Below, in pieces: positions 41,708 to 50,374 of a stretch of 64,000 nt of DNA. Under the pieces are notes generated by a model that ran no database searches, was not told the DNA's origin, and saw only the letters and a list, made by a program, of their open reading frames with translations. Each line of letters begins with the position of its first letter. The stretch's first letter is position 1. Position numbers and translations under genes: made by a program. The DNA comes from Cyanobacteria bacterium UBA2855 (GTDB lineage: Bacteria; Cyanobacteriota; Vampirovibrionia; Gastranaerophilales; Gastranaerophilaceae), in the NCBI GenBank assembly GCA_002350725.1, contig DEFJ01000015.1, positions 44,009-108,008 on the forward strand. The letters are read 5' to 3'.

Positions 41708-42811
41708 TTAAGCTGCATCTTCTAAAGATTTTTTCAAAGCCTTTACTTCTTCTACCAAGGATTTCAACTGCTTAACGCTTTCGGTATTTCTGTAATCTTT
41801 AACAAGCTGTTCGTTTTCTTTATCTAATTTATCTAGTATATCTTTTGCCGCATTCAACTTTGATAATTTTGTTTTCAGCGATTTTGAACGAACCTTTATT
41901 GATTGCATCTCATCACGGAAAATATCAGATAAAGACAATTTACCTGTGTGATCAAAATATTTGTCAGCTTTATCAAACCTTAATTTTACATCTTTATCTT
42001 TCATTGAATCAAGTTTCTGGATAAATCTGTTATAAACTTTGAAATTTTTTCTGACAAGTTCTAAAGCTTGAGCATCATCTATAGCCGAAATTTCCTTATA
42101 TGACTTCATCAAATCGGGATGAGCACGATTTACAAGCAAGTCATTTATAAAACTTATTTTATCTCTTGCAATCATAATCTCATCATCGGTTTTATTTTCA
42201 TTCCCTAAAATTTTTAACAAATTTTTTCTTGCCAGCTTTAATTCTTTCCATTCAGGATTTTGGGAAAGTTCTGAAAGCGTTTTTCTGATGGCGGCACGAT
42301 TGTCCTCTATAATTTTATTAGATTTTGGTAATGTATCATTGTAATCTTTTTCAAGATTATCAATTGTTGTTGTAAGCTCTTTTCTGTTGCTAAACGGTAT
42401 TTTATAGCTATACTCGTCAAAAATATTTAATTTATCAACAATATGCTGCCTTTTAGCCATATAATCAGCTTTTATAAGATTTTTCAGGTTTGTAATTTTT
42501 GGAGTTAAAGCATCTATGTCAGCTTGGATTTTTTCAGCAGAAGGTTTTACAACTTGCGGTAATGATGGCTTTTTAATGTTTTCCGGCGCCTTACCTGATT
42601 TTAATCGCCAAATACAAACACCTAATATTCCAAGTCCGGTCAAACTTCCAAGAATAGTTTTACTGTTATAATAACTATCTTTTGCTTTTTTTACGTCAGG
42701 TTTTATTGCAGACACATTTTTTTCAGTAGGAGTTGAACTCTGCTGTGTACTTTGCAGATAAAAATTTTGCTGCTGTGAGTTATTACTGATTTGTTGAAAT
42801 AAACTAGCCAT
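41708..42811 (-). CDS. Membrane-anchored coiled-coil protein with polar N-terminal tail
   Basis: 367 residues; AGGA lies before the ATG. A Gln/Ser-rich tail (NNSQQQNFYLQSTQQSS) and KNVSAIK lead to a membrane helix at ~52-70 (TILGSLTGLGILGVCIW). The rest is one long, mostly alpha-helical coiled coil rich in Lys, Asp and Leu, ending in a heptad-like stretch (VKQLKSLVEEVKALKKSL). It has the same tail-helix-coil plan as the genes at 15049, 23876, 31609 and 45631. Possibly a structural or spacer protein of the envelope; no family is recognised. Confidence 0.6.
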   Translation of the reverse strand: MASLFQQISNNSQQQNFYLQSTQQSSTPTEKNVSAIKPDVKKAKDSYYNSKTILGSLTGLGILGVCIWRLKSGKAPENIKKPSLPQVVKPSAEKIQADIDALTPKITNLKNLIKADYMAKRQHIVDKLNIFDEYSYKIPFSNRKELTTTIDNLEKDYNDTLPKSNKIIEDNRAAIRKTLSELSQNPEWKELKLARKNLLKILGNENKTDDEIMIARDKISFINDLLVNRAHPDLMKSYKEISAIDDAQALELVRKNFKVYNRFIQKLDSMKDKDVKLRFDKADKYFDHTGKLSLSDIFRDEMQSIKVRSKSLKTKLSKLNAAKDILDKLDKENEQLVKDYRNTESVKQLKSLVEEVKALKKSLEDAA

Positions 42812-42862
42812 GGATTAATCCTATCAAGAATTTAGAAAACGTGTAAATTTTTATTTTTGCTA

Positions 42863-44410
42863 CTATTTTAAATTTTTATTAAACATCATGACTTGAATTT
42901 CACCCGGCATTAAATCCGTGGTAATTTCACCTTTTTCGATTTTTGGAATGTTTATCATAGTCATAGGAATAACAGCATTTTGAGGCGAGATTTTCGGCAA
43001 TTTTACTTTTGCATTAATCCCACCTGTAAAATTCATATTCCCAATAACAGCAATAATAGAATCCTGATTAGAAATTGCGTACGCAAAAACACTTTCATCA
43101 TTCGTCTTTAAAAATTTAAAAGAGCTGTCTTTACTATAATAAATATTGTTCACTACAGATTTTGCACTATTTGCTCTGGCAAATTCATTCTTTAAATCCA
43201 TATTTTCTCCGCCCGGTTTGCGCGAAAAATTAAATATATCAAGCTTACCTCTGTGAACAAAGTAAATATCATCATCGGTATATGTTTTTGGAGCTTTTTT
43301 ATTTGCCCAAAAATAAATATACTTATCGCCACTATCAAAGCCATCTACAAAATAAGAATTTACAGGTAATGTCGTATTTAGCCACATTATCATTTTACTG
43401 TATGCAGGTCCTTTTTCAATAATAGGACTCAACTCATCATGTGTAGTAAAACTTCCTATAACACTTTTTGCTTCTCCAAAAGTTTTATTTAATGACATCG
43501 TCATATTTACCTGATTTTGAAGTTCTTTAGAGGTCTTCCAATTTTTCAGATTAAACCAACTGCCGTAAAATCCGTCAAAACCTGCTCTAAGTAGCTTATC
43601 ATAAGAGGTGAAAACAGCTTTATCGGATACGGCATCCTTCCAAGAGTCTGAAGATTCTGCCAGCCACAAAAATTGAGGATCAAATTTTCTTGAATATGCA
43701 ATCAATTCTTGCCAAAATTTAGCCGGTTTGGTATGGGCAGCATCAGCCCTTATTCCGTCAACACCAAGATTTATCATATAATCAATAAATTCTTTATGTA
43801 CCTTTAATAAATCGTTATTAATTTTATCCTCACTACCCGCATCAAGAAGTCTTACATCAGTCCAATCCGCAGGGATAACCGGTTGTCCCGAAGAATCTTT
43901 TACAAAGAGCTCCGGCCTTTGTAAAAATAAATCATATGACCCGCATGCCGGAATATCAACAATTATTGCAATACCTCTTTCATGCGCTGCATTTATAAAT
44001 TGTCTTGCTTGTTGCTCGAGTGTATTTTGACTTGAAAAATCTTTTAATTGAGGATTTAAAGAATTGAAACCGGAGGCTGAATACAATGACCCCGCAGTTC
44101 CAAGGGCTTTCATTTTTCCAATCGGAGTTATCGGCAATAAATGTAGTGCATTTATTCCCTCGCTTTGCAACTCTTTAAGACGATTTATACCGTTTATAAA
44201 TGTACCTGAAGTCTCACCCTCATCAAAATCTATTATGCCATTGTTATTTTTATCTTGCGCATTAAACGTACGCATATTAACTGCATATATTACACTTTTG
44301 TTATTCAAGAAATCTGTACGTAAATGATTTATCCATGTACCGTCTGCGTGTACTTGTAACCCAGATAATACAAGTGCTGAGCAAATTATTAAAATTTTTT
44401 TAATACACAT
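42863..44410 (-). CDS. Secreted GH13 (alpha-amylase family) protein with EF-hand-like loop
   Basis: 515 residues with a signal peptide (MCIKKILIICSALVLSG). An EF-hand-like calcium loop DKNNNGIIDFDE lies at 53-64. GH13 landmarks are IYAVNMRTF (41-49), GVDGIRADAAHTKP (nucleophile Asp, ~D223), LWLAESSDS (acid/base Glu, ~E252) and FTTHDE (Asp ~325). The usual region I DxxxNH is replaced by VDIPACG, so the substrate-binding His is missing, and NHD has become THD. The C-terminal beta domain is complete (TPGEIQVMMF-like end). It probably cleaves or remodels alpha-glucans in the periplasm or outside; altered motifs leave some doubt about activity. Ribosome binding site GAGGGG. Confidence 0.88.
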   Translation of the reverse strand: MCIKKILIICSALVLSGLQVHADGTWINHLRTDFLNNKSVIYAVNMRTFNAQDKNNNGIIDFDEGETSGTFINGINRLKELQSEGINALHLLPITPIGKMKALGTAGSLYSASGFNSLNPQLKDFSSQNTLEQQARQFINAAHERGIAIIVDIPACGSYDLFLQRPELFVKDSSGQPVIPADWTDVRLLDAGSEDKINNDLLKVHKEFIDYMINLGVDGIRADAAHTKPAKFWQELIAYSRKFDPQFLWLAESSDSWKDAVSDKAVFTSYDKLLRAGFDGFYGSWFNLKNWKTSKELQNQVNMTMSLNKTFGEAKSVIGSFTTHDELSPIIEKGPAYSKMIMWLNTTLPVNSYFVDGFDSGDKYIYFWANKKAPKTYTDDDIYFVHRGKLDIFNFSRKPGGENMDLKNEFARANSAKSVVNNIYYSKDSSFKFLKTNDESVFAYAISNQDSIIAVIGNMNFTGGINAKVKLPKISPQNAVIPMTMINIPKIEKGEITTDLMPGEIQVMMFNKNLK

Positions 44411-44458
44411 ATATCTTTCCCCTCAATTTCTTATCATAATAACAAAAGCGATAAGGAT

Positions 44459-44486
44459 TTGCAAATATTACAACCCGATTTATAAT
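44459..44486 (+). promoter_or_regulatory. hemW promoter placing the transcript start at the ATG
   Basis: TTGCAA (44459-44464), a 16-base spacer and TATAAT (44481-44486), then six bases and ATG 44493. There is no Shine-Dalgarno sequence between, so a leaderless mRNA is expected. Confidence 0.6.
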
Positions 44487-44492
44487 TATAAT

Positions 44493-45581
44493 ATGGCACA
44501 AAATGTTTATATTCACATACCGTTTTGCAAGCAAAAATGTAGATATTGCTCTTTTGTTTCATTTCCAAAACTTGAAATGAAGAATAAATATCTTGCGGCA
44601 CTAAGACAAGAAATTCTTTATTATTATAAACAAGAAAAATTAAATACATTATATTTTGGAGGGGGTACTCCATCCCTTTTAACAACTACAGAAATTAAAG
44701 AAATAATAAAAATGTTTCAGATTGATGAAAAAACTGAAATAACAGTTGAAATTAACCCTGAAACTGTTGACTATAATTACTTATGTGCGTTAAAAAATAT
44801 AGGTGTGAACAGAATCAGTATAGGATGCCAAACCTTTGATGATAAAATTCTTGAAACAATCGGCAGAATTCATAATTCAAATCAGGTTAAGTTAATGGTG
44901 AAACAAGCTTTTGATGCAGGTTTTAAAAATATTAGTCTTGATTTAATATATGGACTGCCAAATCAAACAGTTGAAAAATTTGAGAGTGATTTAACTCAAG
45001 CAATTAACTTAGGAGTACACCATATTTCTTTATACGGATTAAAAATAGAAGAAGGTTGCGCTTTCTATAATAACACTCCAGATAATTTGCCTGATGAAGA
45101 TTCGCAAGCAGATATGTATTTAAAAGCAATTGAAATTACAAAAAAACACGGTTTTGAACACTATGAAATAAGCAACTTTGCTAAAAAAAATTATTATTCA
45201 AAACACAATTTAAACTATTGGAATAACAATTCATACTACGGATTTGGGGTTGCCGCACATGGTTATATCGATGGAGTAAGATATGCAAATACCTCAAATA
45301 TCAATGATTTTATAAAAAATTCGCTTACAAACAGAGAAGAAAAACTATTAACAGATAATGAAAAACAAGAGGAAGAAATCTTTTTAGGATTTCGTAAAAT
45401 ATCCGGAATAGATACTAAATTATTCAATGAAAAATATAAAATAAATTTTGATAAAAAATATAAAACAACTTTAAAAAAATATCTTGCATCAGGACATATT
45501 ATAAAAACCCAAAACGGATATAAATTGAGTACGGAAGGCATAATGGTTAGTAACTATATTTTAGCCGATTTTTTGGAATAA
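44493..45581 (+). CDS. hemW: Radical SAM heme chaperone HemW
   Basis: 362 residues. The radical SAM cluster site CKQKCRYC (C12, C16, C19) is present, followed by FGGGTPSLL. The further HemN/HemW blocks VEINPETVDY, GVNRISIGCQTF, GRIHN and SLDLIYGLPNQT are present, as is the HemN C-terminal domain (EEIFLGFRKISGID). The protein lacks the N-terminal extension of true oxygen-independent coproporphyrinogen oxidase HemN, so it is best called HemW, which inserts heme into target proteins. The ATG follows TATAAT by six bases and has no ribosome binding site. Confidence 0.92.
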   Translation: MAQNVYIHIPFCKQKCRYCSFVSFPKLEMKNKYLAALRQEILYYYKQEKLNTLYFGGGTPSLLTTTEIKEIIKMFQIDEKTEITVEINPETVDYNYLCALKNIGVNRISIGCQTFDDKILETIGRIHNSNQVKLMVKQAFDAGFKNISLDLIYGLPNQTVEKFESDLTQAINLGVHHISLYGLKIEEGCAFYNNTPDNLPDEDSQADMYLKAIEITKKHGFEHYEISNFAKKNYYSKHNLNYWNNNSYYGFGVAAHGYIDGVRYANTSNINDFIKNSLTNREEKLLTDNEKQEEEIFLGFRKISGIDTKLFNEKYKINFDKKYKTTLKKYLASGHIIKTQNGYKLSTEGIMVSNYILADFLE

Positions 45582-45611
45582 AAAAGCTGCCTTTTTACAA
45601 GACAGCTTTTT
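45581..45611. terminator. Bidirectional terminator between hemW and the gene at 45631
   Basis: AAAAAGCTG (45581-45589) and CAGCTTTTT (45603-45611) form a stem with a partly paired interior (CCTT/AAGA). A-run and T-run flank it, so it can serve both convergent genes. Confidence 0.7.
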
Positions 45612-45630
45612 ATGTTTATAACTTATATTT

Positions 45631-46179
45631 TTATTCTTTTGGAGCTTCTGTAGTTGCACTTTCCGGTTTTGGTGCGGCTTCACCTTCAGCTGGCTTTGCA
45701 GCAGCTTCGCCTTCAGGTTTTGGCGTTGCTTCACCTTCAGCAGGTTTTGTAGCAGCTTCACCTTCCGGTTTTCCTTCTCCTTCAGCTTTGTTGCCTCTGA
45801 TTTTCTTTGTAAGCGGCTTAACAATCTTATTATCTAACCATTCACCAGGTTTTACCAATGCATTTTTAATCTTATCTACAGTACCTATATCTTTGGTTGC
45901 TTGTTCACCTTCTTTGATAATCCATTCATTACCTTTCCAAGCATGTAAGCCCCACAAAGCTGCAGCTACAGCAATTGCACCACCTACAACTTTAGCTATA
46001 GTTTTTAATGTGCTACCACCATTTTCTTCCGCTTCCGGTTTTGAACTAATTTCTACTGTATCTTCTTTAAGACCTTGTTCTTGAACTGTTTCACTAAATT
46101 TTCCGGGAGAATTAATTAAATCTTCTTCTCCTCTAAAACTTACTTTAGAAACACTGCCGAATTGTATAGGACTCACCAT
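45631..46179 (-). CDS. Membrane-anchored protein with F-x-G/DTV-x-I tail and Glu-Ala-Lys-Pro repeats
   Basis: 182 residues; strong ribosome binding site AGGAGG. VSFRG (13-17) and DTVEIS (40-45) precede one membrane helix at ~61-79 (IAKVVGGAIAVAAALWGLH). Then a short basic-acidic region (KPLTKKIRGNKAEGEGK) leads to a C-terminal tail of repeated 17-residue units of the form KPEGEAATKPAEGEATP (about 45640-45775). The repeat would be flexible and extended, as in cell-wall or TonB-type spacers. It has the full set of features of the N-terminal layout described in the findings. The function is unknown. Confidence 0.65.
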   Translation of the reverse strand: MVSPIQFGSVSKVSFRGEEDLINSPGKFSETVQEQGLKEDTVEISSKPEAEENGGSTLKTIAKVVGGAIAVAAALWGLHAWKGNEWIIKEGEQATKDIGTVDKIKNALVKPGEWLDNKIVKPLTKKIRGNKAEGEGKPEGEAATKPAEGEATPKPEGEAAAKPAEGEAAPKPESATTEAPKE

Positions 46180-46348
46180 AGGAAAACCTCCTTTTATTAC
46201 ACACTTCTATATCATGTGAAAAACGACTAACATATATATTTTGCCCAAAATATGAATGATTTTCAATTTTTGTTACAAAAATTTACACAAAATTTGGAAT
46301 AATTTTTTTGCTCGTGTAGTCTATATATTTAGAAGAGGAGATTGGGAT

Positions 46349-49300
46349 ATGGAAAATAATATTTTATTGGTTGATGAAAAGGAAAAAGAAAACGCAAGAG
46401 CGCTAACACAAAGCTTTGTAAAAAAAGATGTAAAGAGCCGAGCATACACAAATGCCTTAGGCGCAGAAGTTATTATGAGATATTTGAAGGATGAAAATAT
46501 CTCAGATGGAGAAGTATACAATATTCACAATATAAGAAAAATTCTTGAGGAATTTGATATTTCCGACATTATGCTCAAAAACATTCACCTTGATATCAGA
46601 ATTGTGTACAACGACAATGAAATATTTATTCCAAAATCGCATTTTGAATATAATTTAGTTCCGGACTTATATTTAGTCCTGCAAATCAATAAGGATTATT
46701 CTCAAGTTGAATTTCTCGGATTTTTTGAACCTAAAATGTTGAACAAAAACAATGCTAATAGCGAATATTATTTTATGGAAAAAGAAAAACTCTCCTCTCC
46801 TGTTGATTTAAAGAACTTTATTGAAAATTTTAAAGGTTCAACTTCAGAAAAATACAGTGAAACAGATTTGGATGATGCGGAAGTATTATTTGTTTCAATG
46901 GTTGATCACAATGTAAGTGATACGGACAAGAAAAAATTACTTGGTTACCTAAAAAATAGTGCTGAATTGAGAGACAGATTTATTGAATTTGAAAATTTTG
47001 AAATGCTGTCTTATAAAACTGCAAACGACGAAACATTTGATGCAATTACTCTTCCGGAAAGCGATGAAACGAATAAAGTATCCATTGAAGAAGGTATTTC
47101 AACTGATGACATATTTGAAAATTCTCAGATTGAAGATATTGAGAATACGGATACTGAATCTACAGAGGATTTATTGGATACAGAAAATGTTTTTGATGAA
47201 GCACTTAATACAGAGGACTTAACTGTAAATGATTTAAGTACGGAAGAAAATATTTCTGATGAAACAAATGACAAATCCGGCAGCGGATTAATTGGAGATA
47301 TGCTTTCAGGAGCGGCTATTGCAGGAGCAGAAATTGCCGGTGCAGCAATGGCATCAGCAGCATTAACAGGCGCTGCAGAAGTTGCAGGCTCTGCTTCTGC
47401 GATTGTTGGCGCCGCAGAAGTCGCATCGGATGTCGCAGAAACAACTTTAGATGCTATTTCTGATTCGGCTGATATATTATCTCAGGCAAATGATGATTCT
47501 CAAAACGTTATGGGCATGACTGACACTCTTGATGAGTTGAACAGTATGAATATTACTGAAAATACTGAAATATCCGAAGCCATGGACGGACTAACTGACG
47601 GAATTGACGAACTTTTCTCTGATAATGAAATGACTACGGAAGAACAAGAATCGGCAGATCAACAAAATGCTGTAGCACAAGAAGATTCATACTCTTCTGA
47701 TATGGGAAGTTTGGATGATTTATTTGGAGATACCACAGAAGATATGTCTTTTGATGAAAATTCATCTTCGAATGATATTGAATTTGGTAATACAAATGAA
47801 GATAACGACATAGTTTTTGAAAATAACGACAATTATGATGATGACATAGTTTTTGAAAACAATGATGATTATGATGATTATGATGATAATTCATCATCAA
47901 ATTCCGTATCGCATTCTTCAGGTAACTCTGCTTCTTCAATAAAACAAGGAATTCCGGCTGCAATAAGTACTCCAATCTCAGAAGCAACAGATTTGGTTTC
48001 TTTAGAGAATATTCAACTTGGTAATCTTCCTCCTGCTGATATCCCAAGTGATATAGGAAGTCAAATGGAAACCATGGAAATGGATGAATTTCATAGTCTT
48101 GTTGATAATTATGTACCTACAGAAATTAAGGATGAATCAATAACAGTTGATTTTAATAATATTGAAGATACTGCTATTCCCGGTGCAACAAATAAAGACG
48201 ACTTATCTTCCGATGACTTTATAGAAGACATGCCGGAAGAAATCAACGATTTATCTAACATAAAGAAAGATGATTTGTCTTCTGATGACTTTATAGAAGA
48301 CATGCCGGAAGAAATCAACGATTTATCTGACATAAAGAAAGATGATTTGTCTTCTGATGACTTTACGGAAGACATGCCGGAAGAAATTAATAATTTATCA
48401 TCAGATGATATAACCTTGTCAAATGTTGATAATACAACTTCTGAATCTTTAGCCTCAGATATACAACAAGAAATTGCAGAAGTCACCGATTTAACTGATG
48501 AAACCGAAAGCATTACGGACGATTTTGATGATGATATTTTTGGAATAAATGATGCAACCAATACACAAGCTTCAATTGAAGATGTTGATGATTTTACAGA
48601 CATTAAAAATGATAATCATGAAAATGCCGATGACGAACAACTTCCTGAAGGAGTTGATTTTAGTTCAGGTTTAAATATCGGTGAAATTCCGGAAGTTGAA
48701 GTACAACAACCAGAAAACGATTTTACGGATTACGATACAACCGACACCTCTTCAGTTTTATCAGAAGATATAGAAATTACAGAAGAACCTCAAACTCAAG
48801 TTGCCGATGATATGGCTTTGCTGGATGATATTTCTGCATTGGAAGATATTTCTGAGGGTCAAACTATATCCTCATCCGAAGACGATTTTGATGATGAAGA
48901 TGCAGTGCCTGCAGGTTTTACACCAATTACATCAGATGAAGAAAGCGACAGCTCTTTAGGCATGCTCTATTCCGGTTCTGAAAATAATATTAACGGCGAA
49001 GAATTAGTTGATGAATCCTATGACTTTAGACCAAAAAGAAAATTTTCAATCATGCCAATATTTGCATTTATAACAGTTGCAATAATTGCAGCGACAGTTG
49101 TCGGATTTTTGGTCAAGAACAAAAACAGTATTGACTCAGAAACTTTGATTCAATCCGCTCCGGAAAATGGAATCCTGGAATCTCCTGAAAACGATAACAG
49201 CAATGTACTTGCAAATCAAGAAATTGTACCGGCAATTCCTACGGACGAAACAGCTCAAAACGGCAATGATAATACAGCCGCTACCGGTAATGTAGAATTA

Positions 49301-49750
49301 TCTAAAGAAGCAAAGGATAATGCAATTAAAGAAGCAAAAGAATCGATAAAACAACAAAGTTCCACAAAAGTTGTTGTTGAATCGAAAAAGCCGCTAAATG
49401 CCAACAAAAACATAACATTAAAGAAATTGTCATGGCAATTGCCAAACTATCTTTCTCACAGCATGAATATGAATAAATATTTACAAGCAGCAGGAAAGAG
49501 TATAAAATTGACACTTTCAAGTGACTTATTGTTGACAAATGAATACATATATTCCAATCAGGTAAAAGTTAACCTGAAACTCTCTAACGACGGTACTATT
49601 CAGAACGCATCGGTTGTTTCTTCAAGCGGATCAAACCAAGTTGATAAAATTGTGTTACAAACTGTTAAAAATACACTAAATGTTGTAAAGCCTGTCCGTG
49701 GCGAGGTTCCGACACAAACCTTTAATTTGGGACTTATCATTTATCTATAG
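46349..49750 (+). CDS. Large acidic protein: DUF1822-like N-terminus, membrane helix, TonB-like C-terminus
   Basis: 1133 residues from ATG 46349 (GAGGAG upstream; an earlier frame start at 46256 is unlikely). Residues ~1-165 resemble cyanobacterial DUF1822 (AYTNALGAEVIMRYLKD, DIRIVYNDNEIFIPKSHFE, YLVLQINKDYSQVEFLGFF). Residues ~170-895 are highly acidic and low-complexity, with an Ala-rich segment (~311-370) and three tandem 24-residue repeats (48194-48409). One membrane helix lies at ~899-922 (FSIMPIFAFITVAIIAATVV). The C-terminal ~110 residues look like a TonB C-terminal domain (VNLKLSNDGTIQNASVVSSSG). The acidic part would be cytosolic and the TonB-like part periplasmic. It is followed 36 bases later by a sigma-factor gene, probably in the same operon. 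Confidence 0.65.
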   Translation: MENNILLVDEKEKENARALTQSFVKKDVKSRAYTNALGAEVIMRYLKDENISDGEVYNIHNIRKILEEFDISDIMLKNIHLDIRIVYNDNEIFIPKSHFEYNLVPDLYLVLQINKDYSQVEFLGFFEPKMLNKNNANSEYYFMEKEKLSSPVDLKNFIENFKGSTSEKYSETDLDDAEVLFVSMVDHNVSDTDKKKLLGYLKNSAELRDRFIEFENFEMLSYKTANDETFDAITLPESDETNKVSIEEGISTDDIFENSQIEDIENTDTESTEDLLDTENVFDEALNTEDLTVNDLSTEENISDETNDKSGSGLIGDMLSGAAIAGAEIAGAAMASAALTGAAEVAGSASAIVGAAEVASDVAETTLDAISDSADILSQANDDSQNVMGMTDTLDELNSMNITENTEISEAMDGLTDGIDELFSDNEMTTEEQESADQQNAVAQEDSYSSDMGSLDDLFGDTTEDMSFDENSSSNDIEFGNTNEDNDIVFENNDNYDDDIVFENNDDYDDYDDNSSSNSVSHSSGNSASSIKQGIPAAISTPISEATDLVSLENIQLGNLPPADIPSDIGSQMETMEMDEFHSLVDNYVPTEIKDESITVDFNNIEDTAIPGATNKDDLSSDDFIEDMPEEINDLSNIKKDDLSSDDFIEDMPEEINDLSDIKKDDLSSDDFTEDMPEEINNLSSDDITLSNVDNTTSESLASDIQQEIAEVTDLTDETESITDDFDDDIFGINDATNTQASIEDVDDFTDIKNDNHENADDEQLPEGVDFSSGLNIGEIPEVEVQQPENDFTDYDTTDTSSVLSEDIEITEEPQTQVADDMALLDDISALEDISEGQTISSSEDDFDDEDAVPAGFTPITSDEESDSSLGMLYSGSENNINGEELVDESYDFRPKRKFSIMPIFAFITVAIIAATVVGFLVKNKNSIDSETLIQSAPENGILESPENDNSNVLANQEIVPAIPTDETAQNGNDNTAATGNVELSKEAKDNAIKEAKESIKQQSSTKVVVESKKPLNANKNITLKKLSWQLPNYLSHSMNMNKYLQAAGKSIKLTLSSDLLLTNEYIYSNQVKVNLKLSNDGTIQNASVVSSSGSNQVDKIVLQTVKNTLNVVKPVRGEVPTQTFNLGLIIYL
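48194..48409 (+). repeat. Three tandem 72-bp units in the acidic protein
   Basis: Units start at 48194, 48266 and 48338. Each encodes a variant of KDDLSSDDFIEDMPEEIN followed by DLSNIK, so the repeat is 24 residues long. The first two are almost identical in DNA, the third slightly diverged. Slippage at such a repeat could change the length of the acidic region. Confidence 0.85.
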
Positions 49751-49786
49751 TTGTGTTATACTTTTGTAAGTAGGGGAATTTCATAA

Positions 49787-50356
49787 GTGGAATTAGCACA
49801 AGACAAAATTGATTTGATTGAGAAATTAATCAAAGCTAACAGAAAATTTATAAATAACGAAGATTTGTACGAAGATTTTTTTAATGAAACGTGTAAACGT
49901 TCTTTGCCGATTATAAGTACAATATCTTCAGATGCGACATTGGAGGTATATCTTAGAAAGGTTGCGACCTCCAGTATATTAAATGTATTAAAAGACTCCG
50001 GCAGATTAAGAAGAACCAAAAGTGCTTATGTTCCTACAAAAGAAGTTCCGCTTAGTGATACACCTTCATACTCAAATGTATATTCCGATATCAAAGTAGA
50101 ATATGAACCTATTGATTTTGATAACGGACCAGAGGACATTGCAATACAAAATGAAGCGGTAAAACTTGTAGCCAATTTTCTGAATGAAATCGATAAAAAT
50201 GAACCGGACAAACAGTATCTTGAAATATATAAACTTCGTTACAAGGAAGGAAGAACCCAAGCTGAAATAGCAAGTGAGTTGAACCTTTCTCAATCTGAAG
50301 TTTCCAAGAGATTGTTCAAATTAATGCAAAAAATAAAAAAATCATTAAATGATTAA
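49787..50356 (+). CDS. Sigma-70-family RNA polymerase sigma factor (group IV-like)
   Basis: 189 residues from GTG 49787 with AGGGGA upstream. Residues ~20-80 resemble region 2 (NNEDLYEDFFNETCKR, TLEVYLRKVATSSILN, then LRRTKS). The C-terminal ~50 residues are a clear region 4 helix-turn-helix (YLEIYKLRYKEGRTQAEIASE followed by LNLSQSEVSKRLFKLMQKI). Regions 1 and 3 are absent, as in ECF sigma factors. It is not paired with a typical anti-sigma factor; its neighbours are the acidic TonB-like protein upstream and the zinc-ribbon ATPase downstream. It probably directs transcription of a small regulon in response to an envelope or cytosolic signal. Confidence 0.8.
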   Translation: MELAQDKIDLIEKLIKANRKFINNEDLYEDFFNETCKRSLPIISTISSDATLEVYLRKVATSSILNVLKDSGRLRRTKSAYVPTKEVPLSDTPSYSNVYSDIKVEYEPIDFDNGPEDIAIQNEAVKLVANFLNEIDKNEPDKQYLEIYKLRYKEGRTQAEIASELNLSQSEVSKRLFKLMQKIKKSLND

Positions 50357-50374
50357 TAAATCGAGATACGAATT

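Noticed and set aside
45561..45824. Lys/Gln-rich frame of 87 codons on the minus strand
   Set aside because: It is the shifted frame of the Glu-Ala-Lys-Pro repeat of the gene at 45631; the repeat makes it open by composition.
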